The notes: a model not told the origin generated them from the letters alone. Shown: positions 16,048-26,127, counted from the stretch's first letter. The stretch is 64,000 nucleotides of DNA from Oscillospiraceae bacterium (GCA_015065805.1 SVPN01000002.1:1-64000), one strand, 5' to 3'. Translations and numbers: made by a program.

Positions 16048-16434
16048 TTATGATTGCTCTGTATCCTCCGTCGGCGGATCCGCCTTGTGCGCGGCTTCCC
16101 GCTCCTCGGAACGGATCTCCCAGTGAATGATAAACGACAGCAACGCACGGATGACGATCACGACGCCTAAGATCGCCAGCTCTTCCAAGTTGTGGATCAC
16201 CACGGTTTTGATGATCTCCGCACCCATCTTCAGCTCCAATGCCAGCGAGAGCGCCTTACCGAGATCCACAACCACGTGGAACGGCTGTCGCTTGATCAGG
16301 CATTGCACCAGACGCACCAAGGCGCGGAGCGAACCGATGACGATGATCAGAATACCGACAAGCTCCAGCGTGTATGCCGAGATCTCCGCCAAGGGGTACA
16401 AAAAATCCTTATACTGTATCACAAACTGTTCCAT
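16048..16434 (-). CDS. DUF1622-like membrane protein
   Basis: VELVGILIIVIGSLRALVRLVQ...LGKALSLALELKMGAEIIKTVVIHNLEELAILGVVIVIRALLSFIIHWEI. Confidence 0.75.
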   Translation of the reverse strand: MEQFVIQYKDFLYPLAEISAYTLELVGILIIVIGSLRALVRLVQCLIKRQPFHVVVDLGKALSLALELKMGAEIIKTVVIHNLEELAILGVVIVIRALLSFIIHWEIRSEEREAAHKADPPTEDTEQS

Positions 16435-16446
16435 ACGTTTTTCACC

Positions 16447-17502
16447 TTATTTCTTTACATAGGTTGCCCAGCCCGACGACACGGTTTCGGTGCCATCCTG
16501 CGCAAGCCACATCGCCTGCACCTCGGGCAACGATTCCACCAGTGCCAGTCCCTGCTCAAGCGGCAGGCAGAACAGCGCCGTGGAGAGCACGTCACCGAGC
16601 GCGGCATCGTCACACACCACCGACACGGATGTAAACCCTGAAGCGGGCATCAGCGTGTCGGGATGGATGATATGATGATAGCGCTGTCCGTCCACATAGT
16701 AATACCGCTGATACGAGCCGCTGGTCACCACGCGCTGACCGCTCAGCTGCAGGTACTCCAGATAGCCGTCCCCGTCGGGGTCTTCAATGCCGACTGTCCA
16801 GTCGCTTCCGTCGGGCTTTTTGCCGATGGTACAGACCGTACCGCCGACATTCAGCACATAACCGCTGACACCCCGTTCCTCCAGAGAACGCGCCACCTGC
16901 TCGGCGGCATAGCCCTTGGCAATCGCGCCCACGTCAAGCGTCATCAACGGATCGGTCAGTGTGACGGTACACGCCGCCTCATCTATGACCAGCTTATCGA
17001 TATCGGTGTGTTCCGCGGCGGCAAGGAGAAGGCTTTTCGGCGGCAGGGACGCCTTTGCAGGATCGTCCTGACCGATCGCGCGGTAATCGTGCCAGAGGGA
17101 CAGCACACTGCCCATCGCGACATTGACCGTGCCGTCTGTCAGGGTATACATCTCCTTGGCATACCGCAACAAGTCAAGGATGCGGCGATCCACTGTCACC
17201 GTGCGATGCGCGCCGTCTGCAAGATCGTTGACGGTGCACAGATTTTCAACGCCCTCAAAGCGATGATAAATCGAATACAACCGATGATAGTCCCCAAGCT
17301 GTGCCAGGGCATCGTTTGCCACGGCATCGAATGCGTCCTGCGTGTATTCGTACCCCGTGATCGTGATCACGGTATCGAACCAGTCCATCGAGTGGGTGGA
17401 AAATTTTTGCTTTATCGGTTGCGATGTACAGGACGACAGCACCGTACACAGCAACACGCACAGAGCGGCTGTCACGCCGCAAAATCGTTGTTTCATACGC
17501 AT
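16447..17502 (-). CDS. apbE: FAD:protein FMN transferase
   Basis: MDWFDTVITITGY, LDVGAIAKGYAAEQVARSLEERGVSGYVLNVGG, DVLSTALFCL. Confidence 0.92.
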   Translation of the reverse strand: MRMKQRFCGVTAALCVLLCTVLSSCTSQPIKQKFSTHSMDWFDTVITITGYEYTQDAFDAVANDALAQLGDYHRLYSIYHRFEGVENLCTVNDLADGAHRTVTVDRRILDLLRYAKEMYTLTDGTVNVAMGSVLSLWHDYRAIGQDDPAKASLPPKSLLLAAAEHTDIDKLVIDEAACTVTLTDPLMTLDVGAIAKGYAAEQVARSLEERGVSGYVLNVGGTVCTIGKKPDGSDWTVGIEDPDGDGYLEYLQLSGQRVVTSGSYQRYYYVDGQRYHHIIHPDTLMPASGFTSVSVVCDDAALGDVLSTALFCLPLEQGLALVESLPEVQAMWLAQDGTETVSSGWATYVKK

Positions 17503-17512
17503 CTTAATAACA

Positions 17513-17539
17513 AAAAGGGAGACGTGTCTCCCTTTTTGC
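17513..17539. terminator. Rho-independent terminator
   Basis: AAAAAGGGAGACgtGTCTCCCTTTTT. Confidence 0.75.
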
Positions 17540-17551
17540 CTGTCCTATTGA

Positions 17552-18529
17552 TCAGATTTTCGAAGCCGCCTTGACAAAACCGGTCACGTAAATGGTGCAG
17601 CCTGCCGCCTGCAGATCGCTCACGCCCTTGCCGTCCTCGGCAACAAGACCCGCGATCTCCGCGGCGGTCTTGCCGATGCAAGCCGCATCAAATGCCGCCG
17701 CCTGCTCGAACCACTCCTTGGCAGAGCCGCCGTAAGCGACCATACCGTAGTCCGCGCCCTGCTCCTTCTTGGTCAGCACCGCTTTGGCGGTATCCAGCGT
17801 GGACACGCCCTTTGCGGTGAAGGTGAAGGACACCTCAACGCAGTCGCTCGAAGCCGCCGCCACTTTGCCGTCCGCGTTCACAGCCGCGGCAAACACCGTG
17901 ACCGACACCTTGTTGGAGCCGTCCTTTTCATCAGTCGCATCGGTGCAGGTCTGCTCGGTCGCCGCCGTCACCTTGAGCGTATCCTTCGCCGTGACATCGG
18001 ACTCCGCCGCGGCGTTGTACGCCTTCTCGATCGCGCCGACAAACTCGTGGATCATAATCGTGCAACCTGCCGCGATCACATCCTCATTGCCCTTGTTGCC
18101 CTCGGCAACCAGCGCCTTGACCTCGGCAAGCGTTTTGCCCGCGACAACCGTCTCAAAGGCATCCGCCTGCTCGTACCATTCCTTCGTTGCGCCGCCGTAA
18201 GCGACCATATTGTAGTCCTTACCGAGCTCGTACTTCGTCTTGAACTCCGCATTGGCGACAGCCTTGCCGTCCGCAGTGAAGCTCACGGTGTTGCTCGCGG
18301 TGTCCAACGCACACGCCACGATCTTGCCGTCGGCATCCACCGATACCGCCGCCACCGTGACATCCACCTTGCCCGAGCCGTCTTTATCCGCCGTTGCATC
18401 CGTTGCCGTGGGTGCCGTGACATACACGCCTGCACCGAATTTCAGGGTTGCGGGCTTGCCGGAACAGCCGACAAGTAACATCGAAAATGCCAGGATCACA
18501 CAAAGGGTCATTGCCATTGCTTTTTTCAT
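17552..18529 (-). CDS. Lipoprotein with two tandem FMN-binding-like repeats
   Basis: Lipobox SMLLVGCSGKP; repeats ending DVIAAGCTIMIHEFVGAIEKA and DLQAAGCTIYVTGFVKAASK. Confidence 0.7.
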   Translation of the reverse strand: MKKAMAMTLCVILAFSMLLVGCSGKPATLKFGAGVYVTAPTATDATADKDGSGKVDVTVAAVSVDADGKIVACALDTASNTVSFTADGKAVANAEFKTKYELGKDYNMVAYGGATKEWYEQADAFETVVAGKTLAEVKALVAEGNKGNEDVIAAGCTIMIHEFVGAIEKAYNAAAESDVTAKDTLKVTAATEQTCTDATDEKDGSNKVSVTVFAAAVNADGKVAAASSDCVEVSFTFTAKGVSTLDTAKAVLTKKEQGADYGMVAYGGSAKEWFEQAAAFDAACIGKTAAEIAGLVAEDGKGVSDLQAAGCTIYVTGFVKAASKI

Positions 18530-18594
18530 ACCGTTTTCTCCTTTATATAAAAATTCAGGAAACACCTGTATCATACAATAGTATGCGCGATTTG

Positions 18595-19107
18595 TCAACT
18601 TTTTAACAAACTCTCGGGAATGCGGCGGATAAGCAGGGCACCGCAAAGCCCGATGAGCACCCCTGCAACCGTGCCTGTGATCACCAAAACCACAAGATAA
18701 TAGGCCAGCTCAGAGGTATCTAAAAGCACCATTGCCGCCAGGATCTGTCCCACATTGTGCGCCACCGCACCCGCCACGCTGACACCGACCGCCGACAGGC
18801 GGTCAAGGCGACGAAGCAGGATCATCACAGCAAGACTCAGCACGCCGCCTGCAAGGCTGTACATCAGCGACATTGCGTTGCCGAACAGCATCCCGACAAG
18901 CAGGATGCGTAGCAGCGACACAAGAGCGGCAGAGCGTGCCGAACGGCGATACAGCAGGAACACGATGATGACATTGGGCAGCCCCATTTTGATGCCGGGG
19001 ATCGCCGCTGAAAGCGGCGGAAGCAACAGCTCCACATAGGCAAGGATCAGTGCCAGCGCGACGCACAGCCCCGTGAATGCAATGCTTTTGGCGCGGTTCA
19101 TCGGCAC
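18595..19107 (-). CDS. Gx transporter / heptaprenyl diphosphate synthase component I-like membrane protein
   Basis: AFTGLCVALALILAYVELLLPPLSAAIPGIKMGLPNVIIVFLLYR. Confidence 0.75.
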   Translation of the reverse strand: MPMNRAKSIAFTGLCVALALILAYVELLLPPLSAAIPGIKMGLPNVIIVFLLYRRSARSAALVSLLRILLVGMLFGNAMSLMYSLAGGVLSLAVMILLRRLDRLSAVGVSVAGAVAHNVGQILAAMVLLDTSELAYYLVVLVITGTVAGVLIGLCGALLIRRIPESLLKS

Positions 19108-19119
19108 GGACCTCCTTTT

Positions 19120-19515
19120 TTATACCACGATATCGGGAGCATCCGTCTGCTCCCGCGATGTCACCGTCACCACCACACGATTGGGCAGGCACACAATGCT
19201 CTCCCCGTCGCGGAAGATCGGGCGGTGGGCAACGCAGATGCCGTCGGGACAGCTTGCCGTTTCGACAAACGCCTTGCCGTCGCGGATGATCAGGCGGTTT
19301 GTGCCGTCACCGCTGTCGATATCGACTTCCACCGTGTCCGACAGCGCATAGGTCGCGTAAAGCTGTCCGTCCACCGTGACGGTGACGGTGTTTCCCGCGC
19401 CGCGGAACACAAACAAATACAAAGCGCCGACCGCCGCGACGAGCAACAGCACCGCAATCAGCAGGATGTCGTTGCGCACGCGGCGGGGACGTGTTTCTTC
19501 TTGCTTTTTCATCAT
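19120..19515 (-). CDS. NusG domain II-containing protein
   Basis: Single TM then VTVTVDGQLYATYALSDTVEVDI...DGKAFVETASCPDGICVAHRPIFRDGESIVCLPNRVVVTV. Confidence 0.85.
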   Translation of the reverse strand: MMKKQEETRPRRVRNDILLIAVLLLVAAVGALYLFVFRGAGNTVTVTVDGQLYATYALSDTVEVDIDSGDGTNRLIIRDGKAFVETASCPDGICVAHRPIFRDGESIVCLPNRVVVTVTSREQTDAPDIVV

Positions 19516-19516
19516 C

Positions 19517-20335
19517 TCAATTGTCCGTTTCGGGCAGATTCGGGAAGAAGACGCTCTTCAGACAGCCCGTGGGGCACTCCGCCACGCAGGTGCCGCAATC
19601 GGTGCATTTGTCATAATCGATCGTCGCCAGGTTATCCTTGACGGTGATCGCGCCGTGCGGACAGGCTTTTTCGCATTTCCGACACGCGATACACGCATTC
19701 TTACACGCCTTGGCGGCAGGACCGCCCTTTTGCTTGTTACTGCACATCACAACCGTCTTCGTTTCCTGCGCCACCATCGTAATGATGCGCTTGGGGCAGG
19801 TCTGCGCACACAGTCCGCATCCGAGACAACGCGAGGTATCCACGCGCGCAATGCCGTCTGTCATACAGATGGCATCCGACGGACACGCGGCGGCACAGTC
19901 ACCGAAGCCCAGACAGCCGAAGCGGCAGGCGTTGGCACCGCCGTACACCATCGATGCGGCACGGCAGGTCGGAATGCCGTCGTATTCCGCCGTGCGGAAG
20001 GTGGCTTCGCAGTGACCGTTACACGCCACAAACGCCACCACATCCTTAAACGGCTCGGCTTCCACACCGAGGATACCGCCGATCCGATCGGCAACGCTCT
20101 GCGCACCGGGGACACAGAGATTGGGCTTGACACCGCCCTGCGTCAGTGCGTCGGCATAGTCATCACAGCCCTTATAACCGCACGCACCGCAGTTGATGCC
20201 GGGCAGGCATTCGCGGATCGCCTTTTTCTGCGGATTTTCCGCCACCGCAAACAGGTGAGAAAACACCAGCAGCAAAACGCCTGCGACCAGTGCGATTCCC
20301 AGCACGACCGCTACCGCAATCCACACACTACTCAT
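19517..20335 (-). CDS. rnfB: Rnf electron transport complex subunit B
   Basis: CLPGINCGACGYKGCDDYADAL plus multiple CxxCxxxCP ferredoxin motifs. Confidence 0.93.
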   Translation of the reverse strand: MSSVWIAVAVVLGIALVAGVLLLVFSHLFAVAENPQKKAIRECLPGINCGACGYKGCDDYADALTQGGVKPNLCVPGAQSVADRIGGILGVEAEPFKDVVAFVACNGHCEATFRTAEYDGIPTCRAASMVYGGANACRFGCLGFGDCAAACPSDAICMTDGIARVDTSRCLGCGLCAQTCPKRIITMVAQETKTVVMCSNKQKGGPAAKACKNACIACRKCEKACPHGAITVKDNLATIDYDKCTDCGTCVAECPTGCLKSVFFPNLPETDN

Positions 20336-20943
20336 ACCGCGGCACCTCCGAATATGTTATCGACAATGCCGCCAAAGCCCATAAACGCCAGTGAGATAAA
20401 CGACGCGGCGATGAGCGTCACGGCAAGACCGCGAAACGGTGCGGGAATGTTCGATTCGTCAATGCGCGAGCGCAGACCCGAAAACAGCACCATCGCCAGC
20501 AGGAAGCCGAGACCGCAACCAAGCGAACTGACCATCGACTCGATAAACGAATAGCCGTCGGTGATGTTGTTGATGGTCACACCTAACACCGCGCAGTTGG
20601 TGGTGATCAGCGGCAGATACACACCCAGTCCCTTATGCAATGCGGGCGATACCTTGCGCAGAAGCAGCTCGAGCATCTGCACCAGTGCCGCGATGATCAG
20701 AATAAACAGAATGTTCTGCAGAAATTCCAGATGCAGGGTGTTGAGCACAAAATACTGGATCGGCCACGTTGCGGCGGTCGCGATCAGCATCACCGCCGTG
20801 ACCGCAATGCCCATACCCGTTGCCTGATCGAGCTTTTTGGAAACACCCAAAAACGGACAGATGCCTAAAAAACGGCTGAGAACATAGTTATCCACCAGCA
20901 CGGAGGACAACAGGATCACGATCAGCGTTTTGAACATATCCAT
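20332..20943 (-). CDS. rnfA: Rnf complex subunit A
   Basis: SSVLVDNYVLSRFLGICPFLGVSKKLDQATGMG...PLITTNCAVLGV. Confidence 0.95.
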   Translation of the reverse strand: MDMFKTLIVILLSSVLVDNYVLSRFLGICPFLGVSKKLDQATGMGIAVTAVMLIATAATWPIQYFVLNTLHLEFLQNILFILIIAALVQMLELLLRKVSPALHKGLGVYLPLITTNCAVLGVTINNITDGYSFIESMVSSLGCGLGFLLAMVLFSGLRSRIDESNIPAPFRGLAVTLIAASFISLAFMGFGGIVDNIFGGAAV

Positions 20944-21635
20944 CAGCTCTCCGCTCCTTTCTCAGCACACGATCCCGTGCGGCAGGTGCCCGCGTTCGGG
21001 CACGATGCACAGGAGAAGGATGTCTTTTTCGGGGCTTTGCCCTTTGTGATCACGTGGATAAGCGCGATCAGCAGACCGTACACCAGCAGACCGCCCGGAG
21101 CCTTTGTGAGGAACTCGATCTTATACGGCTCTAAAAACGGGATCGCGATGCCCGCAAAGGAGGCGGCACCGAACACCTCACGTACGGTGGACATCGCACC
21201 GAGCGCCAGCGTAAAGCCGATGCCCATACCGATGCCGTCAAGCGCCGACGCGACAACGGGATTCTGATTGGCAAACATTTCCGCACGGCCGAGAATGATG
21301 CAGTTGACCGTGATGAGATCGAGATATACGCCGAGCGTGCTGTACAGATCGGGGAAAAACGCCTGCACAAGCAGCTTGACGATGGTCACAAAGCCCGCAA
21401 TGATGACGATATAGCACGGGATGCGCATCGCTTCGGGGATGATCCTTCGCAACAGCGAAATAAACACGTTGGAGCAAACCAGCACCACTAACGCGGCAAG
21501 ACCCATACCGACGGCGCCGTTGACCGTCGAGGTGGTCGCGAGCGTCGGGCAGGTGCCGAGAATAAGAACCAGCACGGGGTTCTCTTTAAGGATGCCGTTG
21601 AACAGCACGGAGCCTGTGGTCTTTTTCTCCATCAC
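20943..21635 (-). CDS. rnfE: Rnf complex subunit E
   Basis: NPVLVLILGTCPTLATTSTVNGAVGMG...DLITVNCIILGRAEMFA. Confidence 0.95.
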   Translation of the reverse strand: MMEKKTTGSVLFNGILKENPVLVLILGTCPTLATTSTVNGAVGMGLAALVVLVCSNVFISLLRRIIPEAMRIPCYIVIIAGFVTIVKLLVQAFFPDLYSTLGVYLDLITVNCIILGRAEMFANQNPVVASALDGIGMGIGFTLALGAMSTVREVFGAASFAGIAIPFLEPYKIEFLTKAPGGLLVYGLLIALIHVITKGKAPKKTSFSCASCPNAGTCRTGSCAEKGAES

Positions 21636-22810
21636 GCATCACCCCCGCTCAGAAGTTTTACCGCCTCAAAGGCGCGTTCGATTGCTTGCTTGTAGCCATC
21701 GGTGGTCATCGTGGCACCGCTGATGGCATCGATGTCGGTGTAGTCCTGCTCGGTCTTGCCGACAAACTGCCCGTAGAACGATTCGTCGGCACACGCATCG
21801 CCGAGACCGTCGGTCTCCGCCTCGGACACGGTCAGGCAGTCAAGGATCTTGCCGTCGGCGGTCATCGCCACACGCACGAGGATATATTCGTTGGAGGCGG
21901 GATGATATTCGTTGCCGCCCTTGATGCCGTAGCCCGCACCCTTTGTCTCCACAACGTAATGTCCCGCGGAGGTTTTGTGTGCCTTAACGACCGTCTTTTC
22001 AAGAGCGGGATACGCGGTAAGATCGATCTCCTCCAGCGTCGAGCTCTGCAGGCGCGTCACCGCATCCGCATACATCGCCGCGTTGTCCGCACCCGCTGTC
22101 ACGAGGGTACCGTCCGCGTTCACGCCGACAAACTGCTCACCGACAACAAACACATAGCCTGCGCCGTTTTGCGCCGCATAGATCGCGTCAATGCCGTCAA
22201 ATACATCCACGCGGAACACCTTATCAAACGCCTTCTCGCCCGCAGGCAGAGCGGCATCCAAATTGTCCGCAAGGATCTCCTCCTCGGTGCGGATATCCAC
22301 CGAACCGCCGCCTAAGATGATCGCCGTGTTGACAGCATCCTTGACGGCGTTTTTATACGCCTGCGTGGTTTTGGTCGCACCGGCGATCACATCGACCGCG
22401 TCCACCGCCGCCGCATCCTTATCGGTGAAATTCTCACCGTAGGTCTTTTCCTTGCCTAACGTTTCGTTGGAGGACAGGCACACGGCACCCGTGACGACAC
22501 CGTCCGCCTTTACGCCGCACATGATCACCATATCCGATGCGTAGCCTGCGGTTGTCAGCTTGACAACGTAGCCGAGCCCCGCGGTTTCCTTATAGACCTC
22601 GGTGACCGTTGCGGGCAGCTCATACGCCGCCATGTCCACCGTTTCAAAGCCGCTTCCGTCGGGCATCACCGCCAGCAACGCCTGATTGGCGGCGGCATTC
22701 TGATTCTTTTCAATGAGCGGGGCGGTGACCGCATTGGTGACCGCTAACAGTGCCGTCATCACCACACAGATGCACACGAACACCGCTAAATGTTTCAAGT
22801 GTGTCTTCAT
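21632..22810 (-). CDS. rnfG: Rnf complex subunit G with two FMN-binding domains
   Basis: MKTHLKHLAVFVCICVVMTALLAVTNAVTAPLIEKNQ; two motifs DVIAGATKTTQAYKNAV and DAISGATMTTDGYKQAI. Confidence 0.9.
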   Translation of the reverse strand: MKTHLKHLAVFVCICVVMTALLAVTNAVTAPLIEKNQNAAANQALLAVMPDGSGFETVDMAAYELPATVTEVYKETAGLGYVVKLTTAGYASDMVIMCGVKADGVVTGAVCLSSNETLGKEKTYGENFTDKDAAAVDAVDVIAGATKTTQAYKNAVKDAVNTAIILGGGSVDIRTEEEILADNLDAALPAGEKAFDKVFRVDVFDGIDAIYAAQNGAGYVFVVGEQFVGVNADGTLVTAGADNAAMYADAVTRLQSSTLEEIDLTAYPALEKTVVKAHKTSAGHYVVETKGAGYGIKGGNEYHPASNEYILVRVAMTADGKILDCLTVSEAETDGLGDACADESFYGQFVGKTEQDYTDIDAISGATMTTDGYKQAIERAFEAVKLLSGGDA

Positions 22811-23727
22811 ACCGTCTGCCCTCCCGTTCCGAACACCTTTTTGCGCGTCCAACGCTCCATATAGGGCGTGAGAATGTTCATAAACAGAATCGCAAAGGAC
22901 ACACCCTCGGGATAGTTGCCGAAATAGCGGATCAGGCAGGTCAGCAGACCCGCACCCAGCGCAAACAGCACCTTGCCCCACGCGGTGGAGGGGGATGTAA
23001 CATAATCGGTCGCCATAAAGAACGCGCCGATGAATACGCCGCCCGCCATCGTCAGCGACAGTGCACGCACTGCGTCGAAATTCTCCATCAGGAGAGAAAA
23101 CACAAATACTGTGCCGATAAACACGACGGGGATGTGCCACGAGATCACACGGCGCACCAGCAGGTACACGCCGCCGAGCAACAACGCCGCCGTGCACGTT
23201 TCGCCGATGGCACCGCCGTAATTGCCCAAAAACAGCGTCAACAGCGACGGCAGCTCCTCAGAGGCAAGTGGGGTGGCACCCGCCGTGGCATCCACAGGGA
23301 ATGCCGCTGTTGCCATCGCACCGAACGCCACCAGCATAAACACGCGCGCGGCGATCGCGGGATTGACAAGGTTACTGCCGATGCCGCCGAAGAGGCATTT
23401 CACGACCACGATCGCAAACAGCGCACCGACAGCACACTGCCACAGCGGCAGGTTGGCGGGCAGGTTCAAAGCAAGCAACAAACCCGTCACGACCGCCGAC
23501 AGATCGCCGACCGTCTGCTCTCTTTTGGTGATCACATTAAAAAGGGCTTCGAAGCCGACGCAACACGCCACGCACACCGCGACAACCGCTAACGCGCGCC
23601 ATCCGAAGATGACAACACCTGCCACCGTCGCGGGTAACAGCGAGAGCACCACATCCAGCATAATGCCGCTTGTTGAGCGACCGCAATGAATATGCGGCGA
23701 AACCGCCACTTTCGTCTTTGCACTCAT
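22807..23727 (-). CDS. rnfD: Rnf complex subunit D
   Basis: VSPHIHCGRSTSGIMLDVVLSLLPATVAGVVIFGW...FMATDYVTSPSTAWG. Confidence 0.95.
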   Translation of the reverse strand: MSAKTKVAVSPHIHCGRSTSGIMLDVVLSLLPATVAGVVIFGWRALAVVAVCVACCVGFEALFNVITKREQTVGDLSAVVTGLLLALNLPANLPLWQCAVGALFAIVVVKCLFGGIGSNLVNPAIAARVFMLVAFGAMATAAFPVDATAGATPLASEELPSLLTLFLGNYGGAIGETCTAALLLGGVYLLVRRVISWHIPVVFIGTVFVFSLLMENFDAVRALSLTMAGGVFIGAFFMATDYVTSPSTAWGKVLFALGAGLLTCLIRYFGNYPEGVSFAILFMNILTPYMERWTRKKVFGTGGQTV

Positions 23728-25043
23728 GCGTTGCGTTCCTCCTTGCTCCGTTCTTCTTTCAGGAATTGCTTTGCCAGCTTATTGGTCTGCACAAGCGGGC
23801 GGTTGGCAGGGCACACAAAGCTGCACGTGCCGCATTCCATACACGCCTCCACCGACAGCTCCTCAAGAGCCTGCACATCCTTGGCGGCAAAGGCGCGCGC
23901 GATCGTCGCGGGTGCCAAGCCGAAGGGGCAGGTGTTGATACACGCGCCGCAACGGATGCACGGCGTCGTTTTGGGGATACGCGCTTCCTTTTTCGTCAGC
24001 GCAAGAATCGCATTGGTATTTTTGAGCACGGGTGCCTGAGCATCGGGCACGGTGATACCCATCATCGGTCCGCCGTACAACAGCTTGGCGGGTTCCTCTT
24101 TGAGTCCGCCGCAACACGCAAACAGATCGTTCATCGAGGCACCGATGGGGGCAATGACGTTGTGCGGCTCTGCCACCGCACCGCCGTCCACCGTAACGCA
24201 TTTTTCCACAAGCGGCATACCCGTGCGCAGATACGCGCCGATGGCGGCAAGCGTGGTGCAGTTGAGCACGACACAGCCGACATCAATGGGCAGCTTACCC
24301 GTCGGGATCGTGCGTCCGACGGTGTGGTACACCAGCACCTTTTCGCCGCCCTGCGGATACTTGGCGGGAAGCTCCTTCACCTGCACATTGCACGCCGTTA
24401 TACGGTCTGCCATCCGCCGCATATTCGCAACGGCATCCTTTTTATTGTTTTCAATGTCGATGATGACCTCGGAAATCCCGAGGCAACGGTGGAGTGCTTC
24501 AAGCGCATATTCCATATCGGCATCGCGCGTGATCATCGTCACGGTATCGCTGGTGACATACGGCTCACATTCCGCGCCGTTGATGATGAGATACTCGATG
24601 CGCGCGGGATCGACATTCAGCTTGACATAGGTCGGAAAGCCTGCGCCGCCCAAGCCCACGATGCCGCTGTTCTTCACGGCGGCGACCAGCTCCTCAGCAG
24701 TGTTCACAACGGGAGGCACGATTGCCTCATCGACCTTCATCTCACCGTCGGATTCGATCACGACCGCCGTCGTTGCGGCACCGTTGCTTTGCAGAAACTC
24801 CTGCACACGGATCACCTTACCCGACACCGACGCATACACATCCGACGAGATATAGCCGTCCGCCTGACCGATTTTCGTGCCGACCTTCACAAGATCGCCC
24901 ACCTTGACAACGGGTGTGGCGGGCTTGCCGATATGCATCGCCATCGGGATGGTGACGGTTTTGGGGATCTCCATGCGGATAACAGGGCTGTTCTGCGTAT
25001 GCTTTCTGTGGGGAGTGTGCACTCCCGGAAGATAAAACGCCAT
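23724..25043 (-). CDS. rnfC: Rnf complex subunit C
   Basis: GIVGLGGAGFPTYVKL..., two CxxCxxCxxxCP clusters near the C-terminus. Confidence 0.95.
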   Translation of the reverse strand: MAFYLPGVHTPHRKHTQNSPVIRMEIPKTVTIPMAMHIGKPATPVVKVGDLVKVGTKIGQADGYISSDVYASVSGKVIRVQEFLQSNGAATTAVVIESDGEMKVDEAIVPPVVNTAEELVAAVKNSGIVGLGGAGFPTYVKLNVDPARIEYLIINGAECEPYVTSDTVTMITRDADMEYALEALHRCLGISEVIIDIENNKKDAVANMRRMADRITACNVQVKELPAKYPQGGEKVLVYHTVGRTIPTGKLPIDVGCVVLNCTTLAAIGAYLRTGMPLVEKCVTVDGGAVAEPHNVIAPIGASMNDLFACCGGLKEEPAKLLYGGPMMGITVPDAQAPVLKNTNAILALTKKEARIPKTTPCIRCGACINTCPFGLAPATIARAFAAKDVQALEELSVEACMECGTCSFVCPANRPLVQTNKLAKQFLKEERSKEERNA

Positions 25044-25141
25044 AGCTCTCCACCTTTCTTTCAGGCAGTATATATATACTAATATTTTAAGTTATCAGTA
25101 CCCTCTTTGTCAAGTACCAATGCCTTCCTATAGTATGCGTC

Positions 25142-25170
25142 TTGAAACCGCGCGTAAACTGTGATATAGT
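25142..25170 (+). promoter_or_regulatory. Putative sigma-A promoter (TTGAAA-17-TATAGT)
   Basis: Upstream of the 25201 GNAT gene. Confidence 0.65.
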
Positions 25171-25200
25171 GAAAGTATCCTTCCGAAAGAGGTGATCCCG

Positions 25201-25767
25201 ATGCTGACACATAAAGGAACCGTGACGATCGTCACACAGCGGCTAACGCTCAGGCGGTTTGTGCCTGACGATGCACCGACGATGTTTCGCAACTGGGCAT
25301 CCGACGACAATGTCACGCGATATCTGACGTGGTTTGCGCACCGCTCCGTGGAGGAAACCGCCGACATCGTCAACCGTTGGGTGGCGGAATACGAAGCGGA
25401 CAACCGCTATCAGTGGGCGATCGTGCTCAGGGAGCTCGGTGAGCCGATCGGATCGATCGGTGTCGTGCGGCAAAACGAGGATGCCGCCGCCGCGGAGCTC
25501 GGCTACTGCATCGGAGAGGCGTTCTGGCATCGCGGATATGTCTCGGAGGCGCTCCGCGCGGTGATGGACTTCCTGTTCGACGAGGTGGGCTACAACCGCC
25601 TCTCCGCCATCCACGATATCCGCAATCCCCGCTCGGGTGCGGTGATGAAGGCGTGCGGGATGCAATACGAAGGTACGCGGCGGGAATTCGCGCTGACAAA
25701 AGAGGGCGATCTGCTGAGCGTAGCGGAATACGCCCTGCTTCGCCGCGAACGGCACACAAAGAAATAA
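25201..25767 (+). CDS. GNAT-family (RimJ/RimL-like) acetyltransferase
   Basis: TQRLTLRRFVPDDAPTMFRNWASDDNVTRYLTW...ELGYCIGEAFWHRGYVSEALRAV. Confidence 0.9.
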   Translation: MLTHKGTVTIVTQRLTLRRFVPDDAPTMFRNWASDDNVTRYLTWFAHRSVEETADIVNRWVAEYEADNRYQWAIVLRELGEPIGSIGVVRQNEDAAAAELGYCIGEAFWHRGYVSEALRAVMDFLFDEVGYNRLSAIHDIRNPRSGAVMKACGMQYEGTRREFALTKEGDLLSVAEYALLRRERHTKK

Positions 25768-25782
25768 AACAACAAGGGCTGT

Positions 25783-25812
25783 TGCGCTTTTGAAAGCGTA
25801 ACAGCCCTTATG
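25783..25812. terminator. Rho-independent terminator
   Basis: AAGGGCTGTTgcgctttTGAAAGCGtAACAGCCCTT. Confidence 0.65.
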
Positions 25813-26127
25813 CTTGTCTTACAATGCTTTTGAACGGATGCCGACGACGATTGCGCTCTTGCGGTTTCGTCGTCGGGTGCGCCGCATCGGGAGCACCCGA
25901 AATCACGGCATACGGGCGGTCGGTTTTGCCCGCTCCTGCGTCAGAATTGTGCGCTCCCGCATATTTGCGGCGCGTGTCTGTAGGGGACGGGTCTCCCGTC
26001 CCGCACTGCCGTGCCGTTTTGCAACAATAAAGAGAAGGTTCAGCGCGTGAACCTTCTCTTTTGTACGATACGGGGTTGCCCGATGCCGTTTGTGTCACAA
26101 ACGGCAATTCTCGCAATAAAGATGTTT

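Noticed and set aside
19376-20554. 392-aa plus-strand ORF
   Set aside because: Antisense to rnfB and the NusG-II gene.
23670-25082. 470-aa plus-strand ORF
   Set aside because: Antisense to rnfC; His/Arg-rich shadow translation.
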